In this document: one piece after another, positions 24,872 to 33,446 of the stretch
Layout of the letters: every line of letters begins with the position of its first letter
Numbering within the stretch: position 1 is the stretch's first letter
Assembly (NCBI GenBank): GCA_052032225.1
Contig: JBPEWY010000001.1
Location: forward strand, 1 to 43,744
Length of the DNA stretch: 43,744 nucleotides
DNA from: JBPEWY01 sp052032225
GTDB taxonomy: Bacteria > Bacteroidota > Bacteroidia > Flavobacteriales > Flavobacteriaceae
Direction: 5' to 3'
Made by a program: the position numbers and the translations under genes
The notes under the pieces: model-generated
What the model was told of the DNA's origin: nothing
The model's input: the letters and a program-made list of their open reading frames with translations, nothing else
The model's database searches: none

Positions 24872-26206
24872 CTATCTATTAAAAGTTAATCGCTTAGCAG
24901 CTTTTTCAGAACTAAACTCTCCATTTTGGTATGCTAAATGACCATTTACAAAGGTATGTGTAATTTTGGCATTAAACACCTGATTGTTAAATGGAGACCA
25001 CCCACATTTGTATAAAATATTATTTTGGTTAACAGTCCATGGACTGTTTAAATCTACCAGAACTAAATCAGCAAAATACCCTTCTCTAACAAAGCCTCTT
25101 TTCTCTATATCAAATAAAATGGCAGGATTATGACACATTTTTTCTACCATTTTCTCTATACTTATTTTATTGTTTTTTACTGCCTCTAACATTGCCGGAA
25201 GCGCATGCTGTACTAACGGTCCGCCAGATGGAGCTTTAGTATATACTTGTTGCTTTTCTGATAATGTGTGAGGTGCATGATCTGTAGCAACTACATCTAT
25301 TCTGTCGTCTAACAACGCTTTCCAAAGTGCATCTTTATCTTCTTGATTTTTTACAGCCGGATTCCATTTAATTAAAGTACCTTTTTCTGCATAATCTTTA
25401 TCTGTAAACCATAAATGATGTACACAAACCTCTGCCGTGATTTTTTTATCTTTTAATGGTATTGAGTTTGTAAATAATGAAGTTTCTTTTGCTGTTGATA
25501 GATGAAAAACATGCAACCTCGCTCCAGTTTTCTTTGCAAGCGCTATAGCTTTACTTGATGATAAATAGCATGCCTCATGACTTCTGATTACAGGATGATA
25601 TGCAATAGGTATATTATCACCATACTTAGCCTTATATTTTTCTAAATTCGCTCTAATAGTACCCTCGTCTTCGCAATGAGCAGATATAACTAAGTTTGTA
25701 TTTAAAAATATTTGCTCAAGTACCTGCTCATCATCTACTAACATATTCCCGGTAGATGAGCCTAAAAACAATTTAACACCGGCACAAGCGTTTGGATTTA
25801 AGCGTTTTAACTCTTCTAAATTATCGTTTGTGCCACCAAACATGAAAGAATAGTTGGCATACGAAGTCTTAGATGCTATTGAAAATTTTTCTTCTAAACG
25901 CTCTATTGTTGTTGTTTGCGGATTTGTGTTCGGCTGTTCTATAAATGTGGTAATCCCTCCTGCAATTGCGGCTTTGCTCTCTGTCTGTATTGTTGCTTTA
26001 TGCGTTAACCCGGGTTCTCTAAAATGAACTTGGTCGTCTATTACTCCGGGCAGTAAATATTGCCCTTCGGCATCTATTACAATATCGTTATGATTTGCAG
26101 AGATTTCAGGCTCAATTTTGGTTATTGTAGTGTCTGTAAGTAGTACATCAGCTTCTTTTATCTGATTTTCGTTAACAACTTTGGCATTTTTTATAAGGTA
26201 ACGCAT
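24872..26206 (-). CDS. pyrC: Dihydroorotase (amidohydrolase family)
   Basis: 444 aa. It interconverts N-carbamoyl-aspartate and dihydroorotate in pyrimidine synthesis. The features of the class I-like enzyme are HFREPG (61-66), carbamylated Lys candidate K144 in GVKLFLG, H176 in SAHCED, H234 in HVFHLST and catalytic D308 in ATDHAPH. The first metal-ligand pair reads DQVH instead of the usual HxH: Gln59 replaces one His. I have seen this form in other Bacteroidota dihydroorotases, so it may still be active. It lies in an operon between the glycosyltransferase (2 bp upstream) and the DUF4296 lipoprotein. Confidence 0.9.
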   Translation of the reverse strand: MRYLIKNAKVVNENQIKEADVLLTDTTITKIEPEISANHNDIVIDAEGQYLLPGVIDDQVHFREPGLTHKATIQTESKAAIAGGITTFIEQPNTNPQTTTIERLEEKFSIASKTSYANYSFMFGGTNDNLEELKRLNPNACAGVKLFLGSSTGNMLVDDEQVLEQIFLNTNLVISAHCEDEGTIRANLEKYKAKYGDNIPIAYHPVIRSHEACYLSSSKAIALAKKTGARLHVFHLSTAKETSLFTNSIPLKDKKITAEVCVHHLWFTDKDYAEKGTLIKWNPAVKNQEDKDALWKALLDDRIDVVATDHAPHTLSEKQQVYTKAPSGGPLVQHALPAMLEAVKNNKISIEKMVEKMCHNPAILFDIEKRGFVREGYFADLVLVDLNSPWTVNQNNILYKCGWSPFNNQVFNAKITHTFVNGHLAYQNGEFSSEKAAKRLTFNR

Positions 26207-26208
26207 GT

Positions 26209-26940
26209 TTAATATTTATCTTTTTGAAACAAGCTTCTAAGCTTCATTTTTATAACTCCGAAAACTGCTTCGTTAATAATTTTAGGACTCATTTTAGAAG
26301 TTCCTTTAACCCTATCTGTAAATACTATTGGCACTTCAACCAAAGTGAATTTTTTTAAGTAGGCCCTAAATTTCATTTCTATCTGAAAAGCATACCCAAC
26401 AAATTGTATTGCATCTAAATTTATGGCTTCTAAAACGGTTCTTTTATAACAAATAAACCCGGCTGTGGGATCAAAAATTCGCATCCCGGTTATAAGTCTA
26501 ACATAAAAAGATGCTCCGTAAGAGAGCAATATTCTGCCTAAAGGCCAATTTACCACATTAATTCCCTTAATATATCTAGACCCAATGGCCACATCGGCAT
26601 TTTTATTATGGCATGTATGATGAAGCCTAACTAAATCTTTAGGGTTATGAGACAAATCAGCATCCATCTCAAATATATAGTTGTATTCTCGGGCTAAAGC
26701 CCATTTAAATCCTGCAATATAAGCTGGTCCTAATCCGTTTTTTTCGTTTCTTACTAATAAATGAAGTTTTTCCGGATACTCTTCTTGCAGCTCTTTTACT
26801 ACAGTTGCTGTGCCATCTGGAGAGTTATCATCTACAACCAAAACATGAAAAGGATGCTTTAATGCAAAAACTTGTTGCACTATTGTAGCTATATTTTCAA
26901 CCTCATTATAAGTAGGTATAATTACAAGGCTATCGCTCAT
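26209..26940 (-). CDS. Polyprenol-phosphate mannosyltransferase-like family 2 glycosyltransferase
   Basis: 243 aa soluble or membrane-associated GT-A enzyme of the DPM1 type, which transfers a sugar (typically mannose from GDP-Man) to a polyprenyl phosphate. The motifs are PTYNEVENI (9-17), VVDDNSPDGT (35-44) and the metal site MDADLSHNP (92-100). There is no C-terminal membrane extension as in long GtrB/DPM forms. First gene of the unit glycosyltransferase-pyrC-DUF4296. Sugar identity is inferred from the family. Confidence 0.9.
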   Translation of the reverse strand: MSDSLVIIPTYNEVENIATIVQQVFALKHPFHVLVVDDNSPDGTATVVKELQEEYPEKLHLLVRNEKNGLGPAYIAGFKWALAREYNYIFEMDADLSHNPKDLVRLHHTCHNKNADVAIGSRYIKGINVVNWPLGRILLSYGASFYVRLITGMRIFDPTAGFICYKRTVLEAINLDAIQFVGYAFQIEMKFRAYLKKFTLVEVPIVFTDRVKGTSKMSPKIINEAVFGVIKMKLRSLFQKDKY

Positions 26941-26958
26941 ATATTATATAATCTACAG

Positions 26959-26966
26959 CAAAAATA
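26959..26966 (-). promoter_or_regulatory. -7 box (TATTTTTG) for the glycosyltransferase-pyrC unit
   Basis: Exact TAnnTTTG match on the minus strand, 19 bp before the ATG, in the divergent 112-bp gap to the DUF4271 gene. No convincing -33 TTG. Confidence 0.42.
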
Positions 26967-27052
26967 CATATTAAAAACTACTAAACAGTTTGGTTTGTTT
27001 TTTATGTTCTTTTATAGATATTGATTACTTTTAATCTAACATATTAAATATA

Positions 27053-27709
27053 ATGGAAGCATTGGTAAGAGACGTTATACAAAACAATAGCAGCACCCTA
27101 ATTTTTGTTGCTATTTTATCACTCTTAGCATTAATTAAAACTTCTTATTACAATAGGTTTATAGATTTTTTGTGGCTTCCGGTAAACAACAAATACCTTA
27201 TGGTGTATAGTAAAGAGCAAACCTTAAGGCATCCTTTTACATTACTCATGTCTTTGGTTCAAATTTTAATTACAGCAAAATTTATAACTCTTGTAATACC
27301 TGTATTTGAGTTTTCTTTTTGGCAAAAAATAGAGCACTCTTATTTTGTGATTGCCGGAGTTTTATTGCTGTTGTTGGGAAGCAAGATTTTACTACAGAAA
27401 ATTATTGCTAACCTTTTTAATATAGATGCCTTAGTAGACCAATATATTTTTAAAAAAATAAGTTATTTAAACCACTCCAGCCTACTTTTATTAGTGTTCT
27501 CTGTGTTATTTACCTACTCTATAGATGCATCGAAAACTTCTATAATTGTAATATTTTTATTATTTTTGATGCTGAATGTTACCGGCTGGTTTTTACTATT
27601 AAAAAACCATCGAGAGTTAATATTTTCTAAGTTGTTCTATTTTATTTTGTATCTTTGCGCTCTTGAAATAGCGCCCTATTTAATTGGTTATAAGTTGTTA
27701 AGTAATTAA
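27053..27709 (+). CDS. DUF4271 integral membrane protein
   Basis: 218 aa with five or six hydrophobic spans and short polar loops. SKEQTLRHPFTLLMSLVQILITAKF matches the conserved start of DUF4271. Function unknown. In flavobacteria it commonly sits directly before hemD, as here (27-bp gap, same strand), so the pair is probably one operon. Confidence 0.87.
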   Translation: MEALVRDVIQNNSSTLIFVAILSLLALIKTSYYNRFIDFLWLPVNNKYLMVYSKEQTLRHPFTLLMSLVQILITAKFITLVIPVFEFSFWQKIEHSYFVIAGVLLLLLGSKILLQKIIANLFNIDALVDQYIFKKISYLNHSSLLLLVFSVLFTYSIDASKTSIIVIFLLFLMLNVTGWFLLLKNHRELIFSKLFYFILYLCALEIAPYLIGYKLLSN

Positions 27710-27736
27710 CGGGGTTTAAAAAGCAAAGGTTAGTCT

Positions 27737-28486
27737 ATGAAAGTAAAAACAATTTTGGTCTCTCAACCAGAACCAAAGGTTGAGAATTCCCCCTATTCAC
27801 AATTGGTTGAAAAGCAGAAAGTGAAAATTGATTTCAGGCCTTTCATCCATGTAGAGGGAGTTAGTGCTAAAGATGTTAGGCAACAAAAAATTGACCTAAA
27901 CAACTTCACTGCAATTATTCTTACCAGTAGAAATTCTGTAGATCATTTCTTTAGAATTGCTGAAGAGATGCGTTTTAAGGTGCCGGACACCATGAAATAT
28001 TTTTGCCAATCAGAAGCTGTTGCTTACTACTTGCAAAAATATGTTGTTTACAGAAAGCGTAAAATTTACGTTGGTAAGCGCAATTTTCAAGATCTCGTTC
28101 CGCTATTTAAAAAATATAAAGACGAGAAATTTTTATTACCCTCATCTGATGTATTAAAACCTGTTATTCCAGAAACTCTAGACGAGCTAAAACTTAACTG
28201 GAAAAGAGGTATTTTTTATAAAACCGTAATCAGCGATTTATCTGATTTACGCGATGTTTATTACGATATTTTAGTTTTCTTTAGCCCTTCCGGAATTGAG
28301 TCGTTGTTTAAAAACTTCCCAGATTTTAAACAAAATAACACTCGTATTGCTGTTTTTGGTAACTCTACCATTCAGGCAGCTACCGAAGCCGGTTTGCGTA
28401 TAGATATTAAGGCACCTACTCCCGAGACGCCGTCTATGACAATGGCTTTAGAAAAGTATATTCAAGAAACTAATAAAACTAAATAA
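27737..28486 (+). CDS. hemD: Uroporphyrinogen-III synthase
   Basis: 249 aa. It closes hydroxymethylbilane into uroporphyrinogen III in haem/tetrapyrrole synthesis. The family is poorly conserved, but the two-lobed pattern is visible: AIILTSRNSVDHFF in the first lobe, VFFSPSGIESLFKNFP in the second, and IAVFGNSTIQAATEAGL. Length fits. It ends in a terminator shared with convergent pckA. Confidence 0.9.
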   Translation: MKVKTILVSQPEPKVENSPYSQLVEKQKVKIDFRPFIHVEGVSAKDVRQQKIDLNNFTAIILTSRNSVDHFFRIAEEMRFKVPDTMKYFCQSEAVAYYLQKYVVYRKRKIYVGKRNFQDLVPLFKKYKDEKFLLPSSDVLKPVIPETLDELKLNWKRGIFYKTVISDLSDLRDVYYDILVFFSPSGIESLFKNFPDFKQNNTRIAVFGNSTIQAATEAGLRIDIKAPTPETPSMTMALEKYIQETNKTK

Positions 28487-28507
28487 CAGTAGAGAACTAC
28501 TAAAAAA

Positions 28508-28538
28508 TTAAAGGGCTGCAAATGCAGCCCTTTTTTTA
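28508..28538. terminator. Bidirectional terminator between hemD and pckA
   Basis: AAAGGGCTGCA (28510-28520) pairs with TGCAGCCCTTT (28523-28533), followed by T on the plus strand and by an A/T-rich tract on the minus strand. Confidence 0.88.
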
Positions 28539-28552
28539 TAGAATTAATTGTT

Positions 28553-30169
28553 TTAATATCCAAAACGTTTTGGCCCTCCGTTTTTAATTTCATCATCTGC
28601 AAATTCCTCAAACTTTTTAAAGTTATCTTTAAATGCATTGGCTAATTTAAAGGCGGTATCGTAGTAACCTTCATCATTATTCCAAGTTAATCGAGGATTT
28701 AAAACTCCTGAAGGCACATTTGGACAGTGCCTTGGAAAACTTAATCCAAATACAGAATGAAAATCAAAGTTTTCATCGTTTACCTCACCAAACTCACCAT
28801 TAATAGCAGCTTTAATCATGGCTCTGGTATATTTTAATTTCATTCTGTTACCAACACCATAAGGTCCGCCGGTCCAACCTGTATTTACAAGCCATACGTT
28901 AACTCCGGCTTCTTGCATTTTTTTGCTTAACATTTTAGCATACTCGGTTGGGTGTAATGGCATAAATGGTGCACCAAAACAAGCAGAGAATGATGGTTGA
29001 GGCTCATTAACGCCTTCTTCTGTTCCTGCTACTTTGGCTGTATAACCAGATATAAAATGGTATGCTGCTTGCCCTGGAGTTAATTTAGAAATTGGAGGTA
29101 ATACCCCAAAAGCATCGGCAGTTAAAAAGAATATATTTTTAGGATTATACCCTATTGATGGTGTTTGAAGATTCTCTATATGATAAATTGGGTAACTAAC
29201 TCTTGTGTTTTGGGTGATAGAAGTATCTGTAAAATCAACGTTTCCTTCATCATCCATAATAACATTTTCTAAAATTGCCCCCCTTTTAATAGCATTGTAT
29301 ATTTCGGGTTCATTTTCTTCAGATAGATTGATGGCTTTTGCGTAGCATCCTCCTTCAAAGTTAAATATACTGTTTTCGCTAGTCCAGCCATGCTCATCAT
29401 CACCAATCAATCTTCTTTCAGGATCTGCAGAAAGTGTTGTTTTACCGGTACCCGATAATCCAAAGAAAATAGCAGTTTCATCATTTTCACCAACATTAGC
29501 ACTACAGTGCATTGGTAAAGTATTTTTAAATACCGGTAAGATGAAGTTTAAAGCAGAAAAAATTCCTTTTTTAATTTCTCCGGTGTATCCTGTACCGCCA
29601 ATTAATGCTATTTTTTTGCTAAAGTTTAAAATAGCAAAGTTATGTTGTCTTGTGCCATCTTCTTCCGGGTTAGCTTTAAAGCCAGGTGCATTTATTACTA
29701 ACCAATCTGGAGTAAAACCTTCGAGTTCTGACTCTTCAGGGCGAAGAAACATGTTGTACGCAAATAAATTACTCCATGGATACTCATTAACTACACGAAT
29801 ATTTAATCTGTAGTTTTCGTCTGCACATGCATAACAATCTCTTGCAAAGACTTCCTTTTCAGATAAGTAAGCAACTACTTTATTGTAGAGTTTATCAAAC
29901 TTTTCAGGATCAAAAGGAATATTTATATCTCCCCACCATACTCGGTCTTGCGTAATTTCATCTTTAACTATGAAACGATCTTTTGGAGATCTTCCTGTAA
30001 ACTCACCAGTATTTATAGCTAAAGCTCCGGACGAAGCTTCTTTCCCCATTCCCTTTTGCAATGTAATGTCATGAAGTTGATCTGGTGTTAACTGGTAATG
30101 AACCTTAGCATTTTTAATGCCATATTCTTCTAACGAAATCGTTTTAGTAGAAAGCATGTTATTGCCCAT
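28553..30169 (-). CDS. pckA: Phosphoenolpyruvate carboxykinase (ATP)
   Basis: 538 aa, full length. It converts oxaloacetate plus ATP to phosphoenolpyruvate plus CO2 for gluconeogenesis. The kinase-1a P-loop is GLSGTGKTTLS (237-247), followed by the Mg site LIGDDEHGW; GGTGYTGEIKKGIFSALNF is the substrate region and FTGRSPKDRF (57-66) is also conserved. Start ATG 30169 (MGNNML); ATG four codons later is equally possible. Confidence 0.98.
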   Translation of the reverse strand: MGNNMLSTKTISLEEYGIKNAKVHYQLTPDQLHDITLQKGMGKEASSGALAINTGEFTGRSPKDRFIVKDEITQDRVWWGDINIPFDPEKFDKLYNKVVAYLSEKEVFARDCYACADENYRLNIRVVNEYPWSNLFAYNMFLRPEESELEGFTPDWLVINAPGFKANPEEDGTRQHNFAILNFSKKIALIGGTGYTGEIKKGIFSALNFILPVFKNTLPMHCSANVGENDETAIFFGLSGTGKTTLSADPERRLIGDDEHGWTSENSIFNFEGGCYAKAINLSEENEPEIYNAIKRGAILENVIMDDEGNVDFTDTSITQNTRVSYPIYHIENLQTPSIGYNPKNIFFLTADAFGVLPPISKLTPGQAAYHFISGYTAKVAGTEEGVNEPQPSFSACFGAPFMPLHPTEYAKMLSKKMQEAGVNVWLVNTGWTGGPYGVGNRMKLKYTRAMIKAAINGEFGEVNDENFDFHSVFGLSFPRHCPNVPSGVLNPRLTWNNDEGYYDTAFKLANAFKDNFKKFEEFADDEIKNGGPKRFGY

Positions 30170-30201
30170 TTGTTTATACTTAGTTGTATTGTTTTAAAGT
30201 G

Positions 30202-30209
30202 CAAAAATA
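30202..30209 (-). promoter_or_regulatory. -7 box (TATTTTTG) for pckA
   Basis: Exact TAnnTTTG match on the minus strand, 33 bp before the pckA ATG. -33 element not clear. Confidence 0.42.
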
Positions 30210-30243
30210 GAAATTAATTGCCTTACAGCACTTAAAAAAGTGC

Positions 30244-30630
30244 CTAATTATTGGTTTTAACAATAAAACCGTAAAACAGTAAAAACCACCCGAAAATAAG
30301 TAGCGTTCCGCCAATAGGTGTTACCAAGGCAATACTATTTGCATTGAAACTTGTTAAAGAATTTGTGGCTAACAAATAAATTGAACCTGAGAATAGTAAA
30401 ACACCTAAAGCAACACAAACAAAAATTAATTTTATATGTTTAATTGTGGCCTTATTTACCCCTAAAAACAACAACAATAATGCATGATACATTTGATATT
30501 TTACACCGGTTTCAAAAGTAGTGATAGCTTCTGGTGTTAATACCGTTTTTAACGCATGTGCACCATAGGCTCCCAAAATTACAGCTAACATTCCGTAAAG
30601 TGCCCCAACGGCACAAATTGTTTTGTTCAT
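30244..30630 (-). CDS. DUF423 small membrane protein
   Basis: 128 aa with four hydrophobic spans. The conserved GAYGAHALK (21-29) and YQMYHALLLLFLG are signatures of DUF423 (YgdD-like). Function unknown. It lies 74 bp upstream of pckA on the same strand and diverges from the saccharopine dehydrogenase gene. Confidence 0.9.
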   Translation of the reverse strand: MNKTICAVGALYGMLAVILGAYGAHALKTVLTPEAITTFETGVKYQMYHALLLLFLGVNKATIKHIKLIFVCVALGVLLFSGSIYLLATNSLTSFNANSIALVTPIGGTLLIFGWFLLFYGFIVKTNN

Positions 30631-30716
30631 AACTTAAAAGCTTTAATTTTTTAAAAATGTAACATTTTGCTACATTCGCTCAAATTGTGAAACAAAAATA
30701 AGCAACAACAAGACTC

Positions 30717-32087
30717 ATGCGAAATATTTTGATTTTTGGTGCGGGAAAATCAGCTTCATATTTAGTTGATTATTTTTTGAATAAGTCTCAAGAAGAGCAT
30801 TTATTTATTACCATTGCCGATATAAATCCTGAAAGCGTTGTAAAACTCACAAAAAATCATCCTAATAGCAATGTAATTAAACTCGATATTTTTAACGAAG
30901 AACAACGAAAGGCAGCTATAAAAAAGGCCGATATTGTAGTTTCTATGCTTCCGGCAAGCTTTCATATTGAAGCTGCTAAAGATTGTTTAACTTATGGCAA
31001 ACACCTTATTACAGCTTCGTATGTAAGCGATCAAATGAAAGCGCTTGATAACGAGGTAAAAAATAAAGGCCTCGTATTTATGAACGAAATCGGTTTAGAC
31101 CCGGGCATAGACCATATGAGCGCCATGCAAGTTATTGATAGGATTAGAAGTGCCGGAGGAGAAATGCTTTTATTTGAATCGTTTACCGGTGGTCTGGTAG
31201 CTCCTGAGAGCGACACTAATTTATGGAACTATAAATTTACCTGGAATCCGAGAAATGTTGTTTTAGCCGGGCAAGGAGGAGCAGCAAAATTTATTCAAGA
31301 AGGAACCTACAAATACATTCCCTACCATAAACTGTTTAGACGAACTGAATTTTTAGATATTGAAGGGTATGGTAAATTTGAAGCTTATGCCAACAGAGAC
31401 TCTTTAAAATATCGTAGTGCCTATGGTTTAGACAATATTCTTACGTTATACAGAGGCACTATCAGACAAATTGGTTTTTCTAGAGCGTGGAATATGTTTG
31501 TGCAATTAGGGATGACAGATGATAGCTATACGCTTGAAGATTCAGAAAACATGTCGTACAGAGATTTTATAAATTCTTTCTTGCCGTATTCACCTTCAGA
31601 TTCGGTTGAGCTAAAACTTCGTCATTATTTAAAAATAGATCAAGACGATATTATTTGGGATAAATTAGTAGAGCTTAACTTGTTTAGTAAAACCAAAAAA
31701 GTAGGACTTAAGAATGCTACTCCTGCTCAAATTCTTCAAAAAATATTAGAAGAAAGTTGGAGTTTAAATGAAGATGATAAAGATATGATTATTATGCACC
31801 ATAAATTTGGTTATAAACTAAACAACAAAAAAGAGCAAATAGAAAGCAGTATGGTTGTTATAGGAGAAAACCAACTTCATACTGCGATGGCAAAAACTGT
31901 TGGTCTTCCGGTAGCCATCGCTACGCTTCAAATATTAAATGGGCATATTACAGAACCGGGCGTTCAAATTCCTATAAAAAAAGAAGTTTATACCCCAATA
32001 TTAAAAGAACTTAAAGAACACGGTATAGTATTTAAAGAACGTATGGTGCCTTATTTAGGTTATAATCCTGACAGTATTGCCAGCTAA
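30717..32087 (+). CDS. Saccharopine dehydrogenase-family protein
   Basis: 456 aa. N-terminal Rossmann domain (ILIFGAGKSASYLVDYFL, 4-21; TIADINPES) and a C-terminal saccharopine-reductase-like domain. NEIGLDPGIDHMSAM (about 121-135) and SFTGGLVAPESDTNLWNYKFTWNPRNVV are typical of the Lys9/alpha-aminoadipate-semialdehyde-linked branch. It probably acts in lysine metabolism by NAD(P)-dependent oxidation or reduction of saccharopine. The partner bifunctional LKR gene is not in the window, so the direction is open. An Lrp regulator follows 49 bp downstream. Confidence 0.88.
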   Translation: MRNILIFGAGKSASYLVDYFLNKSQEEHLFITIADINPESVVKLTKNHPNSNVIKLDIFNEEQRKAAIKKADIVVSMLPASFHIEAAKDCLTYGKHLITASYVSDQMKALDNEVKNKGLVFMNEIGLDPGIDHMSAMQVIDRIRSAGGEMLLFESFTGGLVAPESDTNLWNYKFTWNPRNVVLAGQGGAAKFIQEGTYKYIPYHKLFRRTEFLDIEGYGKFEAYANRDSLKYRSAYGLDNILTLYRGTIRQIGFSRAWNMFVQLGMTDDSYTLEDSENMSYRDFINSFLPYSPSDSVELKLRHYLKIDQDDIIWDKLVELNLFSKTKKVGLKNATPAQILQKILEESWSLNEDDKDMIIMHHKFGYKLNNKKEQIESSMVVIGENQLHTAMAKTVGLPVAIATLQILNGHITEPGVQIPIKKEVYTPILKELKEHGIVFKERMVPYLGYNPDSIAS

Positions 32088-32136
32088 CACTATATAAGGT
32101 TTTTTATGTATTTTTATTGAAAAAATAAACCTAAAA

Positions 32137-32607
32137 TTGAAAAATCCTAACAATACTTTAGTTTTAGACGGCATAGACAAACAAATTTTAAGAGCCTTAA
32201 TGACCGATGCCCGAAAACCTATTTTAGAAATTGCACGAAAAATTGGGATTTCTGGTGCAGCTATACACCAACGTTTACGAAAATTAGAAAGCTCCGGGTT
32301 AATAACCGGTTCTAAATTTGTAATAAACCCAAAAGTTCTGGGTTACACTACCTTGGCTTTTATTGGCATTTATTTAGATAAAGCCATGCGTAATCCTGAA
32401 GCTGTTAAACAATTAAAGCAAATTCCTGAAGTGTTAGAATGTCATTACACAACCGGAAATTGGAGTATTTTTATTAAGCTGTTATGTAAAGACAATGAGC
32501 ACTTAATGAATTTATTAAACCATAAAATTCAAACTATAAAAGGTGTCTCTAGAACCGAAACTTTTATATCGCTAAATCAGCAAATAGACCGTCAAATAAG
32601 CATATAA
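32137..32607 (+). CDS. Lrp/AsnC-family transcriptional regulator
   Basis: 156 aa. Winged-helix DNA-binding domain (LDGIDKQILRALMTDARKPI to HQRLRKLESSGLI, about 10-60) and a C-terminal RAM ligand domain. There is no ATG at the correct place; the start is read as TTG 32137 (KNPNNTLVLDGID), since the first in-frame Met lies inside the DNA-binding helix. It may respond to amino acids and control the adjacent saccharopine dehydrogenase gene (inference from position). Confidence 0.9.
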   Translation: MKNPNNTLVLDGIDKQILRALMTDARKPILEIARKIGISGAAIHQRLRKLESSGLITGSKFVINPKVLGYTTLAFIGIYLDKAMRNPEAVKQLKQIPEVLECHYTTGNWSIFIKLLCKDNEHLMNLLNHKIQTIKGVSRTETFISLNQQIDRQISI

Positions 32608-32637
32608 AAAAAGGCGCAGTGTTGCGCCTTTTATTTT
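32606..32637. terminator. Terminator between the Lrp gene and the YugP-type gene
   Basis: AAGGCGCA (32611-32618) pairs with TGCGCCTT (32623-32630), extended by A on the left and T on the right, so it can work for both convergent genes. Confidence 0.87.
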
Positions 32638-32652
32638 TTACTTCAAAGTTTT

Positions 32653-33330
32653 TTATTCGCGTAACCCAATAAAGTAAATTAAGGTGGCTAGTGCTCCTAC
32701 TGCAGCTACCACGTACGTTCTTGCTGCCCATTTAAGAGAATCTTCGGCAGCATCATATTCTTTAGGGGTTACCATATTCTTGTTTTTTAACCACGCTAAG
32801 GCTCTGTTACTTGCATCGTACTCTACAGGTAGTGTTATAAAACTAAATAATACCGTTAAAGCAAACATGGTTATTCCGGCATAAAATAAAACATCACCAA
32901 ACGGGGTAGCTGCCATTAAAGCTAAGCCACCAATAATAACCCAAGTAGAGAGTCCAGATGCAACACTAACAACAGGCACTAATTTAGAACGCATTTGCAA
33001 CCACTCGTAAGCTTGAGCATGCTGTATGGCATGTCCGCATTCGTGAGCTGCAACAGCTGCTGCTGCTGCATTGCGCTGATGATAAACACCCTCGCTTAAG
33101 TTAACTGTTTTAGTTTGTGGATTATAATGGTCTGTTAGCATTCCGGGCGTAGAAACTACTTTAACATCAGTAATCCCATGGTCTGCTAACATTTTTTGAG
33201 CAATCTCTGCACCACTCATGCCATTTTGCAAATGCACTCTAGAATAATAGTTAAACTTGCTTTTTAGCCTAGAGCTAACAAGCCAACTTACAAGCATTAT
33301 GGCACCTACAAGAATAAAATATGAGTTCAT
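32653..33330 (-). CDS. YugP-type neutral zinc metallopeptidase, membrane
   Basis: 225 aa. An N-terminal membrane span, then the zinc site AAHECGHAIQHA (HExxH, about residues 96-100) and at least two further spans near 120-165 and at the C-terminus. The family is putative zinc_peptidase_2 (YugP), an integral membrane protease with unknown substrate. Only YADHGITDVKVV-like and HYNPQTKTVNLSEGVY segments link it further to that family. It lies downstream of leuS but beyond a strong hairpin. Confidence 0.87.
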   Translation of the reverse strand: MNSYFILVGAIMLVSWLVSSRLKSKFNYYSRVHLQNGMSGAEIAQKMLADHGITDVKVVSTPGMLTDHYNPQTKTVNLSEGVYHQRNAAAAAVAAHECGHAIQHAQAYEWLQMRSKLVPVVSVASGLSTWVIIGGLALMAATPFGDVLFYAGITMFALTVLFSFITLPVEYDASNRALAWLKNKNMVTPKEYDAAEDSLKWAARTYVVAAVGALATLIYFIGLRE

Positions 33331-33372
33331 AGTTTTTATATTTTTTATTTACTTAAAGCTATTAAAAAGAAA

Positions 33373-33405
33373 GCAAAAACCTCGCCATTTTAACGAGGTT
33401 TTTGC
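33373..33405 (-). terminator. Terminator after leuS
   Basis: A perfect 12-bp stem: GCAAAAACCTCG (33373-33384) with CGAGGTTTTTGC (33394-33405). On the minus strand it is followed by a T-rich tract, placing it as the leuS terminator, 42 bp past the stop. Confidence 0.82.
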
Positions 33406-33446
33406 ATTTATGAATTTTTGTCAGTTTTCTTGATTGTAGTATTTAT

